Origin: Bog-473 sp963743785
GTDB lineage: Bacteria > Actinomycetota > Acidimicrobiia > Acidimicrobiales > RAAP-2
Assembly: GCA_963743785.1 (NCBI GenBank)
Contig: CAVURD010000006.1
Location: 35,944-99,943 of the forward strand
Direction: 5' to 3'
Length of the DNA: 64,000 bases
In this document: positions 54,612-63,400 of the stretch, in pieces
Numbering within the stretch: position 1 is the first letter of the stretch
How the letters are laid out: every line of letters starts with the position of its first letter
Translations under genes and position numbers: made by a program
Notes under the pieces: model-generated
What the model was told of the DNA's origin: nothing
Databases searched by the model: none
The model's input: only the letters and a program-made list of their open reading frames with translations

Positions 54612-55310
54612 ATGGATGTCCTGGTGGTCAACAAGGTGCGAAAGACCTTCGAGGCGGAAAATGCGCCGGTGCGGGCATTGCGAGGGGTCGACCTGGCCGT
54701 GACGGCCGGCGACTTCGTTGCGCTGATGGGCCCATCTGGGTGTGGCAAGTCGACCCTCTTGAATCTGGTTGCCGGTCTGGACGTGGCTGACGAAGGCACG
54801 ATCACGGTCGCCGGTGAGCAAGTGACCGGTCGCAGCGAAGACGAGCTGTCGCAGCTGCGACGCCAGCACATCGGCATCGTTTTCCAGTTCTTCAACCTGC
54901 TTGAAGGCATGACCGTGCTGGAGAACGTGGCCTTGCCCGCCGTGATTGCCGGCCGCAAGCGCAAGATGGCTGAAACTCGAGCCCGGGACCTGCTCGACCT
55001 GCTCGGCATCGGGGACAAGGCTTCGACCGTACCGGGCATGCTGTCCGGCGGGCAGCGGCAACGGCTGGCCATCGCGCGGGCCCTGGCCAATGAGCCGACG
55101 CTGCTCCTGGCCGATGAACCGACCGGAGCCCTCGACTCCGAAGGAGGACAGGAGGTCATTGAACTGCTGAGTCGCCTCCACAGCGGGGGACAGACCATCG
55201 TCCTGGTCACCCATGATGCCGGCGTGGCCGCCGCCGCGAATCGAGTGGTCCGTATGCGTGACGGTCGAATCGTCGATGAAAACTCGGACGTGACCGTCGG
55301 AGTCCGCTAG
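54612..55310 (+). CDS. MacB/LolD-type ABC transporter ATPase
   Basis: 232-residue ATPase: Walker A MGPSGCGKSTLLNLVAG, Q-loop VFQFFNLLEGMTVLENV, signature LSGGQRQRLAIARAL, Walker B LLADEPTGALD. This type partners FtsX-domain permeases in lipoprotein, antibiotic or peptide export. Four bases from the cyclase gene and upstream of a kinase and the large permease (57671), its likely partner. Confidence 0.92.
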   Translation: MDVLVVNKVRKTFEAENAPVRALRGVDLAVTAGDFVALMGPSGCGKSTLLNLVAGLDVADEGTITVAGEQVTGRSEDELSQLRRQHIGIVFQFFNLLEGMTVLENVALPAVIAGRKRKMAETRARDLLDLLGIGDKASTVPGMLSGGQRQRLAIARALANEPTLLLADEPTGALDSEGGQEVIELLSRLHSGGQTIVLVTHDAGVAAAANRVVRMRDGRIVDENSDVTVGVR

Positions 55311-55344
55311 TCGTGAACCGAGCCGGACTGCGGGACGCAACGGT

Positions 55345-55380
55345 CACTCCCTCGGTCGCCTGATGGCGACCGAGGGAGTG
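55345..55380. promoter_or_regulatory. perfect 16-bp stem-loop holding the kinase ribosome-binding site
   Basis: CACTCCCTCGGTCGCC at 55345-55360 pairs exactly with 55365-55380 over a TGAT loop. The 3' arm contains GAGGGAG, nine bases before ATG 55387, so the stem would hide the ribosome-binding site. It may also act as a terminator after the ATPase gene. No T-run follows. Confidence 0.65.
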
Positions 55381-55386
55381 GACCTC

Positions 55387-57531
55387 ATGGTCAACGAGAC
55401 GTCTGGGGACATCAGTTCATCCCGATCAACCAGACCCGTGACCGGGACTCTGCTCAGAGGGCTGACCTTCCTGCTCACCATCGCCATCGTCATCGTCGGC
55501 TGGCGGGCGCACGTGCCAGGGGGGATGACGGCGATCAACGCGGTGGCCTTCCTGCTCACCATCGTCTGGGCTCTGGTTGGATTGGTCGACCGCCATGATC
55601 GTGAATCGCCGGCGACGCGAATTTCGCCCTTTCATCTTCTGGTCGGCCTGGACGCCCTCGTCGCCGCTGTGGCCCTGACCGCCGGCCGCCTGGCCTTGAC
55701 CCACCCGGCCCACTCCGGCGGTGCCGCCCGCGTGGTGGCGACCATCGCATCCCTGCTTGTCACGGCGATCTCATTCCATCTTCTCCTGGCCCTGCCCGAC
55801 GGCCGACTCCCGGGAACAGCACGACGTGGGGTCGTCGTGGTCGTGTATGTGCTCGCACTGGGTGCAGGCATCGCCCTGGCGCTCGACCACCACACATTGT
55901 CGGTGCGGGACGGCGCGGTGAGTTGGTCGCTGGCCGCGCTGGTGGCCATCGTCCCGATGAGGCTCCGCTACGCGCACGCTCTGGGCCACGATCGGGAACG
56001 GTTGCAGTGGTTCGGGATCGGGGCCGTGGTGGCGGCTGACGTGGCCCTGATCGCCGCCGTCCTCCACCTGTTGGTCGGATGGCCGGGACCGCTGGGTGCC
56101 GTGGCGGTCGGTGGCACGGTGTTCATACCGCTCGGGCTCTTGATCGGCGAAAGCGGACGCCTGGCCCAACAGGGTGGCCGCCTGCTGGTGCAGGTCTTGT
56201 CGACCTTCGGGTTTGTCGTCGTCGTCTCGGCCATCTATCTCATCGTGGTCTTCGGGCTCGGGCACGCGCCCAAGACCACGGGGGACAAGGAGGTCCTCGC
56301 CTTGTCAATGGTGGCCACCGGGGTAGCCGCCTTGATCTTCGTCCCGGTGCGAGAGCGCCTCATGGCCAGCGCCACCCGCTTTGTCTATGGCGCTCGGGAG
56401 GCACCCGACGAGGTTCTTCGCACATTTGGCACTCGACTGACCCGGGCGATTCCGATGGACGAATTGCTTCTGCAGCTGGCCGAATCGCTCCGCAAGACGA
56501 TGGGGCTCACGAGCGCGGAGATCTACACCGGGATGGGTGAGGTCCTGGAGCGAGCGGTGTCAGTTCCTGATGCCGGTCCGCGGTCGATCGTCGTCACCTC
56601 GAGGGAGCGCCCCGTCGTCACCCGCGCCGGGGCGTCGGGCAGCGCCTGGACGTCGGTATGGCTGCCGGCTCTCTTGGCCGGTCGGGAAAAGGAACAACTG
56701 CGGGTGGTACCGATCAGCCACGCCGGCGAGCTCTTGGGACTGGTCGTCGTCGAACGGCCCGCCGTGTCCGATACGTTCTCAGAGGAAGACGATCGTGTGC
56801 TCACCGACCTGGCCCGGCAGGTCGGGCTGGCGTTCCACAACTCGCAACTCGACACCGCACTGCAAACGACGTTGGACGAATTGCGCAAGCAAGCCAATGC
56901 CCTTCGAGAGTCGCGGGCTCGTATCGTGGCCAGCGGTGACGCAGAGCGCCGCCGGGTGGAGCGCAATCTCCACGATGGGGCCCAGCAGCACCTGGTGGCC
57001 CTGGCGGTGAACCTACGTCTGGCCCGGGATATCATCACTGACGACCCGGCGGCGGGTGCGGAGATGCTGGAGCAGTTGGCCGGGGAGGTGCAGGAGACGA
57101 TTCAAGAGCTGCGCGAGCTCGCGCACGGAATCTATCCACCCCTGCTGGTCGACGGGGGCCTCATCGAGGCGTTGCGGGCGGCGGGCAACCGCAACCCGCT
57201 CCCGGTGGACGTCATCGCCGAAGGCATTGGCCGCTATTCGTCCGAGATGGAAGCTGCCGTCTACTTCTGCTGCCTGGAGGCCTTGCAGAATGCCGCCAAA
57301 CATGCCGTCGGCGCCGAGGTCGAGGTTCGTCTATGGGAGGAGTCAGGCGGGCTGTTGTTCTCGGTGAGCGATAACGGCCCGGGTTACGACGTGGACAAGG
57401 CCCAACGGGGTCACGGGTACATCAATATGGCTGACCGGTTGGGAGCGATCGGCGGCACGATCCGCTGGGAGTCACAACTCGGGCATGGTTCCCAGGTGCG
57501 TGGATCGGTACCCCTGCTTGAATCGAGCTGA
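55387..57531 (+). CDS. NarL-family sensor histidine kinase with GAF domain
   Basis: About 714 residues. N-terminal hydrophobic region with seven or more helices, then a GAF domain (residues about 370-500), and a HisKA_3 kinase: the phospho-histidine motif DAERRRVERNLHDGAQQHLV, then VYFCCLEALQNAAKHAVGA (N-box) and SVSDNGPGYDVDKAQRGHGY (G box). It would phosphorylate a NarL-type regulator such as 60678. ATG 55387 is preferred because the earlier ATG 55363 lies within a stem-loop. Confidence 0.87.
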   Translation: MVNETSGDISSSRSTRPVTGTLLRGLTFLLTIAIVIVGWRAHVPGGMTAINAVAFLLTIVWALVGLVDRHDRESPATRISPFHLLVGLDALVAAVALTAGRLALTHPAHSGGAARVVATIASLLVTAISFHLLLALPDGRLPGTARRGVVVVVYVLALGAGIALALDHHTLSVRDGAVSWSLAALVAIVPMRLRYAHALGHDRERLQWFGIGAVVAADVALIAAVLHLLVGWPGPLGAVAVGGTVFIPLGLLIGESGRLAQQGGRLLVQVLSTFGFVVVVSAIYLIVVFGLGHAPKTTGDKEVLALSMVATGVAALIFVPVRERLMASATRFVYGAREAPDEVLRTFGTRLTRAIPMDELLLQLAESLRKTMGLTSAEIYTGMGEVLERAVSVPDAGPRSIVVTSRERPVVTRAGASGSAWTSVWLPALLAGREKEQLRVVPISHAGELLGLVVVERPAVSDTFSEEDDRVLTDLARQVGLAFHNSQLDTALQTTLDELRKQANALRESRARIVASGDAERRRVERNLHDGAQQHLVALAVNLRLARDIITDDPAAGAEMLEQLAGEVQETIQELRELAHGIYPPLLVDGGLIEALRAAGNRNPLPVDVIAEGIGRYSSEMEAAVYFCCLEALQNAAKHAVGAEVEVRLWEESGGLLFSVSDNGPGYDVDKAQRGHGYINMADRLGAIGGTIRWESQLGHGSQVRGSVPLLESS

Positions 57532-57670
57532 GGCGTTTGCTTCTCAATGCGTTCTCCATGGTCTTGTCCGCCATGTACCTCCGGCCCTCGGCGCGGCCGT
57601 GAAGGGGCGGGCGGGGAAGGTTGGTGCGGGGTGACCACCCGTCGATGGCCGCTGGCACCTTGTCGGTAAC

Positions 57671-60217
57671 GTGAGCCCCGTCTTTCGCGTTGTCGGGTAC
57701 CGTCTCCGGGCCACATTCGGTCGCCGGTGGACCGGCTACCTGGCGATCGTCCTCTTGATCGGGCTGCTGGGCGGTCTGGCCATCGGCTCGATCGCCGCGG
57801 CCCGGCGCACCCAGTCCTCATACCCCACCTTTCTGGCCAGCACCAACCCGTCCACCTTGTTCGTTCCGACCGCCAACTGGCAGCCCGGATCCCCGAACAG
57901 CGCCGGCGCCGACCTGCGGACCAGCTCGAGCCTCCTCCGCTTGCCGCTGGTGAGGGCGGTGGAGAACGAATACAACATCAATGCCCAACCGCTCGGCCCG
58001 AACGGATATCCGCTCCCCGCCCCGGCCAAGGCTGACTCCCTCGGCATCAGCATTCTCAACAACGACGGCAGCATCGACGGCGAGTTCTCTGACCAGGACC
58101 GTCTCACTGCGATAGCGGGGCGATTGGCCAACCCGAAGCGGGCCAACGAGATCATGGTGTCGTCGATCGTGGCCGAGGCGCTGAGCCTGCACGTGGGCCA
58201 GGTGGTGCCGATCGGTTTCTACACCAATGCCCAGACGACGTTGCCCGGCTACGGCACGGGGGGGACCGCCACATTCAAGGCCAAGGCGCACCTGGCGATG
58301 GACATGAAGGTCGTCGGGATTGTCACCTTCAACAACCAGGTGGTGCTCGACTCCCTCGACGCCACCAATACGGCGCAGATCGTCTACACGCCGGCGCTCA
58401 CCCACCGGCTGGTCCGGTGTTGCGTCACCAGTACGACGAGTTATCTCAAGCTTGCTCACGGCGTCAGCGACATCGCCGCGGTGGAGAGGGAGATCACGCG
58501 AGCGCATCCGGGAGGTTCCGTCCCGTTCGGGGTGGAATCCAGTACCGACGTGGCCGAGCGGGCCATCAAACCCGAGTCGATCGCCCTCGGCGTGTTCGGG
58601 GGAATCGCCGGGCTGGCCACAGTGCTCATCGCCGGTCAGGCCATCAGCCGCCAACTACGCCTGCGAGCCGAGGAGGGGCGCACCCTGCGAGCCCTGGGTG
58701 CCAGTCCGGCCATGACCATGGGAGATGGCCTGATGGGCACCTTCATCTCCGTCATCGTCGGCTCCCTGCTCGCCGTGGTCGTCGCCGTCGGGCTCTCGCC
58801 CCTGGCGCCCATCGGCGTGGTGCGCCCGGTCTATCCCGACCCGGGGATCGCCTTGGACTGGACGGCACTCGGGTTCGGACTGTTGGTCCTCGTCGCGGTC
58901 TTGAGCGCCGTGGCCGTGGCGGTCGCCTACCGCCAAGCCCCCCATCGCGCCGCCGGGTCGCGTGATCGGGATCCCCGACGTCCATCGCGCGTGACTCGTG
59001 CCGCCGGCCGATACGGCTTGCCGGTACCGGCGGTCGAGGGCATACGGTTCTCGCTCGACCCCGGAGCCGGGCGCAACTCGGTGCCCGTGCGCTCGGCCAT
59101 CGTCGGCACGACCCTGGCCGTCGTGGTGGTGATCGCCACCGTCACCTTCGGCGCCAGCCTCGACACGCTCGTCTCGCACCCGTCCCTCTACGGATGGAAC
59201 TGGAACTACGAGTTGACCGGTGGTGGCGGCGTCGCTCCGGTCCCCGGCCAAATGGCGGCGGAGCTGCTCGATCACGACCGATCCGTGGCGGCCTGGTCAG
59301 GGGTGTCCTTCGGTGCCATCGCCTCGCTGGGGGGCCAGGTCGTGCCTGTACTCGGTCAGGGTGTGCACGCGACGGTGGGCCCGCCCCTCCTGTCCGGACA
59401 CGGCCTCGATGCACCCGATCAGGTGGTGCTGGGAGGCGCCACGTTGTCGGCGTTGCACAAGCGGATCGGCGACTCGATCGAGGTGGACGTCTCGGGATCG
59501 AAAGGGCCGGAACGGTTGCTGATCGTCGGGACGGCCACCATGCCCACCATCGGGGAACAATTCGGCGATGCGCATCCGACGATGGGGACGGGAGCGCTCG
59601 TCGCTTCCGCGTTGGTCCCGGCGTTGGCGTCAAACCCGAACAGCGTGTCACCCCCCGGCCCGAGCGCCGTCTTGGTGCGGTTGCGGAGCGGCGCCGATCC
59701 GACGACGGCCCTGCGCTCGCTGCGCCGGATCGCCCACCAGTTGACCCTGCCGATGAACTATGGCGTGACGCTCTTGAGCGTGCAGCGCCCGGCCGAGATC
59801 ATCAACTACCGCTCAATGGGGACGATCCCGGCCATCCTCGGACTGGGCCTCGCCTTCGGTGCCGCGTTGGCCCTCGGGTTGACCTTGTTGGCCTCGGTCC
59901 GCCGACGCCGCCGGGACCTGGCGTTGTTCAAGACGCTCGGGTTCACGGGGCGCCAGCTGGCGGCCGTGGTCGCCTGGCAATCGAGTGTCGCCGTAGGGGT
60001 CGGCACGGTCATTGGCGTGCCGCTCGGGATCATCTTCGGGCGCGCGCTCTGGAAACTCTTTGCCCGAGCGATCAACGCCGTGCCGCAACCGAGCGTTCCG
60101 GCCTGGACGGTCGTCCTCATCGCCGTGGGAGCGCTGGTGCTGGCCAATGTGGTTGCCGCGTTCCCGGCCCGCGTGGCGGCGCGGACGCCGACTGCGCTGC
60201 TCTTGCGAGCGGAGTGA
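57671..60217 (+). CDS. FtsX-domain ABC permease
   Basis: 848-residue permease with two FtsX cores and large extracytoplasmic domains. The first helix lies in YLAIVLLIGLLGGLAIGSIA, the middle core in SIALGVFGGIAGLATVLIAG and SPAMTMGDGLMGTFISVIVG, and the last in GTIPAILGLGLAFGAALALG, LTLLASVRRRRRDLALFKTL and ANVVAAFPARVAARTPTALL. Forms an exporter with the ATPase at 54612. A second, truncated copy of its C-terminus lies at 61483-61926. Confidence 0.87.
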   Translation: MSPVFRVVGYRLRATFGRRWTGYLAIVLLIGLLGGLAIGSIAAARRTQSSYPTFLASTNPSTLFVPTANWQPGSPNSAGADLRTSSSLLRLPLVRAVENEYNINAQPLGPNGYPLPAPAKADSLGISILNNDGSIDGEFSDQDRLTAIAGRLANPKRANEIMVSSIVAEALSLHVGQVVPIGFYTNAQTTLPGYGTGGTATFKAKAHLAMDMKVVGIVTFNNQVVLDSLDATNTAQIVYTPALTHRLVRCCVTSTTSYLKLAHGVSDIAAVEREITRAHPGGSVPFGVESSTDVAERAIKPESIALGVFGGIAGLATVLIAGQAISRQLRLRAEEGRTLRALGASPAMTMGDGLMGTFISVIVGSLLAVVVAVGLSPLAPIGVVRPVYPDPGIALDWTALGFGLLVLVAVLSAVAVAVAYRQAPHRAAGSRDRDPRRPSRVTRAAGRYGLPVPAVEGIRFSLDPGAGRNSVPVRSAIVGTTLAVVVVIATVTFGASLDTLVSHPSLYGWNWNYELTGGGGVAPVPGQMAAELLDHDRSVAAWSGVSFGAIASLGGQVVPVLGQGVHATVGPPLLSGHGLDAPDQVVLGGATLSALHKRIGDSIEVDVSGSKGPERLLIVGTATMPTIGEQFGDAHPTMGTGALVASALVPALASNPNSVSPPGPSAVLVRLRSGADPTTALRSLRRIAHQLTLPMNYGVTLLSVQRPAEIINYRSMGTIPAILGLGLAFGAALALGLTLLASVRRRRRDLALFKTLGFTGRQLAAVVAWQSSVAVGVGTVIGVPLGIIFGRALWKLFARAINAVPQPSVPAWTVVLIAVGALVLANVVAAFPARVAARTPTALLLRAE

Positions 60218-60220
60218 GCC

Positions 60221-60613
60221 TCAGTCCGAGATGAATTCGCCGGCGTCGCGCTCCGCCCAGAGCCGCCTCAGCGAGTCGGCTCCCAGGTGCTCCTTGTTGA
60301 GGTAGGCCCGGGCGCCGCTGGTGGCCACTTCGGGAGGCAGGTCGGCCGCCTCGTAGGTCGAGCAGAGGATCACGACGACGTCAGGGTGCTTGGCGACCAA
60401 TTGGCGGGTCGCCTCGATCCCGTTCATCTCGGGCATGTTGATGTCCATCAGGACCAACGCCGGGTCGAGCTCCTCGGCCAGCGCGACGGCTTCGTAGCCG
60501 TTCGCGGCTTCTCCGACGAGCTCGAACTCTGTGGTGCGGCGCAACACGGCCTTCATGGCAGAACGAAATGGTGCTTGATCGTCCACGACGAGCACGGTGA
60601 GCGGTGCACTCAT
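60221..60613 (-). CDS. stand-alone receiver domain protein
   Basis: About 130 residues of a CheY-like receiver only: VLVVDDQAPFRSAM, phospho-aspartate in VLMDINMPEMNGIEA, and a late lysine in ARAYLNKEHLG. Without an output domain it probably modulates a kinase or partner by binding. It sits three bases after the permease stop, convergent with it. ATG 60613 is used; an ATG at 60646 would add 11 residues. Confidence 0.83.
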   Translation of the reverse strand: MSAPLTVLVVDDQAPFRSAMKAVLRRTTEFELVGEAANGYEAVALAEELDPALVLMDINMPEMNGIEATRQLVAKHPDVVVILCSTYEAADLPPEVATSGARAYLNKEHLGADSLRRLWAERDAGEFISD

Positions 60614-60677
60614 AGCTGCATCATCGCACGGAGGGGGAGTGGCCACGGTGGTACTGGCACACCCGCTCCAGGTGGAG

Positions 60678-61352
60678 TCAGCCTCCCCCGGGATCGCTCA
60701 AGTACACCAAGACGGCCTTGACCCGCCGGTTGACTTCCTTCTCTTCGGACAACCCCAGTTTGGAAAAGATCGAGTTGGTGTGCTTCTCCACCGCGCGCTC
60801 CGACACCTGCAGAGCAGATGCGATGGCCGCGTTGCTCTTCCCGGTGGCCATCTCGCCCAGAATCTCCGATTCGCGAGGGGTCAGCCACGACAAGTCCGAC
60901 GTTCGCCGCGCCGAGCGCGCTTGAATCAGTTCATCGACCACCAGGGGATCAATCATCGAACCGGCCTGGGCCACGGTGCGAATGGCTTGGGCCAATTCGT
61001 CGGCTCCGGCCACCCGTTCCTTCAGCAAATAGGCGCGGCCGGCCGATCCGGTCTCCAGCAGGGCCAACGCATAGGCCGGGGCCTTGAACTGGCTGAGCAC
61101 CACCACCCCGACCTGCGGCCGGTGCTCCCGTAGCCACGAGGCGGCTTGGATGCCCTCGTCGGTGCCCGTCGGGGGCATCCGGATGTCCGTCACCACCACG
61201 TCCGGGGATTCCTTCTCAATGAGGGACAGCAGTTGCGGCAGGTCGCAGGCCGTGCCCACCAGGTCGAAGTCCTGATCCGCGTCGATGATGCGAGAGATTC
61301 CCTCCCGAAGCAGGACATTGTCCTCCGCCAGTGCGACCCGAATTGTTGCCAT
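60678..61352 (-). CDS. NarL/LuxR-type response regulator
   Basis: 224 residues: receiver with phospho-aspartate in VVVTDIRMPP, and a C-terminal LuxR HTH (LTPRESEILGEMATGKSNAA, then IASALQVSERAVEKHTNSIF). Typical partner of a HisKA_3 kinase; the kinase at 55387 is nearby. ATG 61352 matches the family start. It lies between the two permease copies. Confidence 0.9.
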   Translation of the reverse strand: MATIRVALAEDNVLLREGISRIIDADQDFDLVGTACDLPQLLSLIEKESPDVVVTDIRMPPTGTDEGIQAASWLREHRPQVGVVVLSQFKAPAYALALLETGSAGRAYLLKERVAGADELAQAIRTVAQAGSMIDPLVVDELIQARSARRTSDLSWLTPRESEILGEMATGKSNAAIASALQVSERAVEKHTNSIFSKLGLSEEKEVNRRVKAVLVYLSDPGGG

Positions 61353-61482
61353 TGGTGTCGTTACGGTAGCGCGATAGGCCCAGCTCCACCTGCCGTGACC
61401 TGCGCCCGCCCGTCTCATCGCTGCCGGGATAGTCGTGGACGAGCGCCGCTGAAGACCAAGGATTTCTACCTCCGCGTGGCGG

Positions 61483-61926
61483 GGCTGGCGCAGCCTCCCC
61501 AACGTCGGACGGGCACACCGCACCGTCGGTGCCGTCCCGGCCCTGCTCGTGGCCGGACTTGCCTTAGGTGCGGTGGCCGCGTTGGCGCTCACCTTGGCCG
61601 CGTCGGTCCGACGGCGACGTCGCGACCTCGCCCTGTTGAAGACACTGGGCTTCACCCAGCGGCAGCTGGCCTCCGCCGTGGCGTGGCACGCGTCCGTCTC
61701 GGCCCTTGTGGGCGTCGTGGTCGGCGTACCCGTCGGCGTCATTCTGGGGCGATGGCTCTGGGACCTGTTCGCCCGTCAGATCTACGCGGTTCCCGAACCC
61801 ACGGTGCCGGTCTGGTGGGTGGCTCTGGTCGCCCTCGGCGCGGTGGTCCTGGCCAACATCGTTGCCGCCATCCCGGCCCGAATCGCCGCCCGCACACCGA
61901 CTGCCTTGATGTTGCGGGCGGAGTGA
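61483..61926 (+). pseudogene. 5'-truncated second copy of the FtsX permease
   Basis: Matches the last 130 residues of the permease at 57671 closely: AVAALALTLAASVRRRRRDL, then ALLKTLGFTQRQLASAVAWH and NIVAAIPARIAARTPTALML. The frame begins abruptly near 61483 with no ribosome site or earlier homologous part. A short frame from GTG 61549 could be translated but lacks a whole domain. Looks like the remnant of a tandem duplication or a second permease that lost its front. Confidence 0.75.
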
Positions 61927-61957
61927 GGAAGAGGCGACCGGCAGGAACCGGAGCGAC

Positions 61958-63334
61958 CTAGCCCGCTTGCTGCAGAATTTCTTCGGCTGCCCGCTCGCCC
62001 GAGCGCACGGCTCCGTCCATCGAGCCGTAGGACGTGGCCGCCGTCTCGGTGCCGGCCCAGTGCAGGCGCCCCACGGGCTGGCGCAGGAGGCGGCCGTACT
62101 GGGTGAGCACTCCGGTGGGGAAGTGCCCCATCGAGCACCCCCGGGTCCACGGCTCCTCGGCCCAGTTCTGTTCGAGGACTTCCAAGGGCGACGCCGCCTT
62201 CGGTCCCAGCCGGCGGCGCAGCATGTCGAGGACATAGGCGTGGCGGTCCTCCTGGCTCATCCGGGCCAGCTTGCGTGCTCGGGGTCCGGCGGCATATGTG
62301 GCCATGACACCTTGGCTATGGCCGGGTTGCGAGGTGTCGAGCGTGACCTCGACGTCGTCGTCGGTGGCCACCGTGGCTCCCGAAATCCCGTCGTCTCGCC
62401 AGAAGGGTCCGTCATAGATGGCCACCGTCTTGAGCTCGGTGCCCGCCGGCAATTGATGGATCAGCAGCGCGTGGTCGGCCGGCAAAGGCGGTTGGAAGCG
62501 GATGCCGGCGGCCAGCGCCCGGGGCAGGGCCAGGACGACCTGGCGCGCGGTGACGACGGTCGATGACGCGTGCACCTCGACCACGCCGCCGCGTTGGGTG
62601 ACCGCGCTGACCGCTGACGACAGCGCCACCGATTCTCCGAGTTCGGCCGCGATGGCATTGGGGATCAGCTGGACCCCGCCATCGAACTGCTCGTGTTGGT
62701 AGCCGCCCTCGATGGACATGAGCGCCTCGACGCTGCCGGCCGAGCGGACCAGGAAGAGCCAGTTGAGCAACGAGACCTCGGAAGGGTCGGACGCAAAGCA
62801 TGCTCGCACCGTGGCCTCGATCAGGTCACGGGCCAGACGGGTGGGCACGCGTGTCCTCGAGAGCCAGGCCCGGACAGACTGGGCGTCCCACTGGGGCGCC
62901 TTCGGCGCTTCCCACGGAGCGTCGACTGCGACCTTTTTGGCCATGGCGTTCATGCGGGAGATGGCCTGGGCCGCGCTCAGCAACGCGACGGGGCTGATCC
63001 GTGGGATGTCGCCGCGATACCGCCGTACCTTGCCGCCCGTGGCCAGGACGTTGTCCCCGTCGACGAACGTCCGGAAGGTAGCGACGCCCATCTCCTTGCT
63101 CAGCGCGTGCATTCGGTCGTGATCGGGGCCGATGAAGGTCGCCCCCATGTCGACCGGAACGCCGCTGGAAGCGGTGCGGGTCCACACCCGTCCGCCCACC
63201 CGGTCCCGGGCTTCGAGCACCATCACGGACCGCCCGGCTTGGGAGAGGCGACGGGCCGCGGTGAGGCCGGCCAGTCCGCCCCCGACGATGCAGACCTCGG
63301 TTTCGATCTCTGTCCGGCTGGGCGGCTGCGGCAT
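61958..63334 (-). CDS. flavin-containing amine oxidase
   Basis: About 458 residues. N-terminal FAD fold EVCIVGGGLAGLTAARRLSQ, then GGRVWTRTASSGVPVDMGATF, and a C-terminal GRLHWAGTETAATSYGSMDG match monoamine oxidases. It oxidises primary or polyamines to aldehydes with H2O2; the substrate is unknown. ATG 63334 is chosen because AAGGGGG lies seven bases upstream. Divergent from a TetR regulator with an operator between. Confidence 0.9.
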   Translation of the reverse strand: MPQPPSRTEIETEVCIVGGGLAGLTAARRLSQAGRSVMVLEARDRVGGRVWTRTASSGVPVDMGATFIGPDHDRMHALSKEMGVATFRTFVDGDNVLATGGKVRRYRGDIPRISPVALLSAAQAISRMNAMAKKVAVDAPWEAPKAPQWDAQSVRAWLSRTRVPTRLARDLIEATVRACFASDPSEVSLLNWLFLVRSAGSVEALMSIEGGYQHEQFDGGVQLIPNAIAAELGESVALSSAVSAVTQRGGVVEVHASSTVVTARQVVLALPRALAAGIRFQPPLPADHALLIHQLPAGTELKTVAIYDGPFWRDDGISGATVATDDDVEVTLDTSQPGHSQGVMATYAAGPRARKLARMSQEDRHAYVLDMLRRRLGPKAASPLEVLEQNWAEEPWTRGCSMGHFPTGVLTQYGRLLRQPVGRLHWAGTETAATSYGSMDGAVRSGERAAEEILQQAG

Positions 63335-63363
63335 CGGGTACCCCCTTGATATGGCTGAGAGTA

Positions 63364-63384
63364 ACATGCGTGCTGCCCGCATGT
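63364..63384. promoter_or_regulatory. operator between amine oxidase and tetR
   Basis: ACATGCG, seven bases, then CGCATGT: a perfect 21-base inverted repeat at the centre of the 66-base divergent region. The likely binding site of the adjacent TetR regulator for both genes. Confidence 0.7.
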
Positions 63385-63400
63385 AAGAGGAGGAAGCTCG

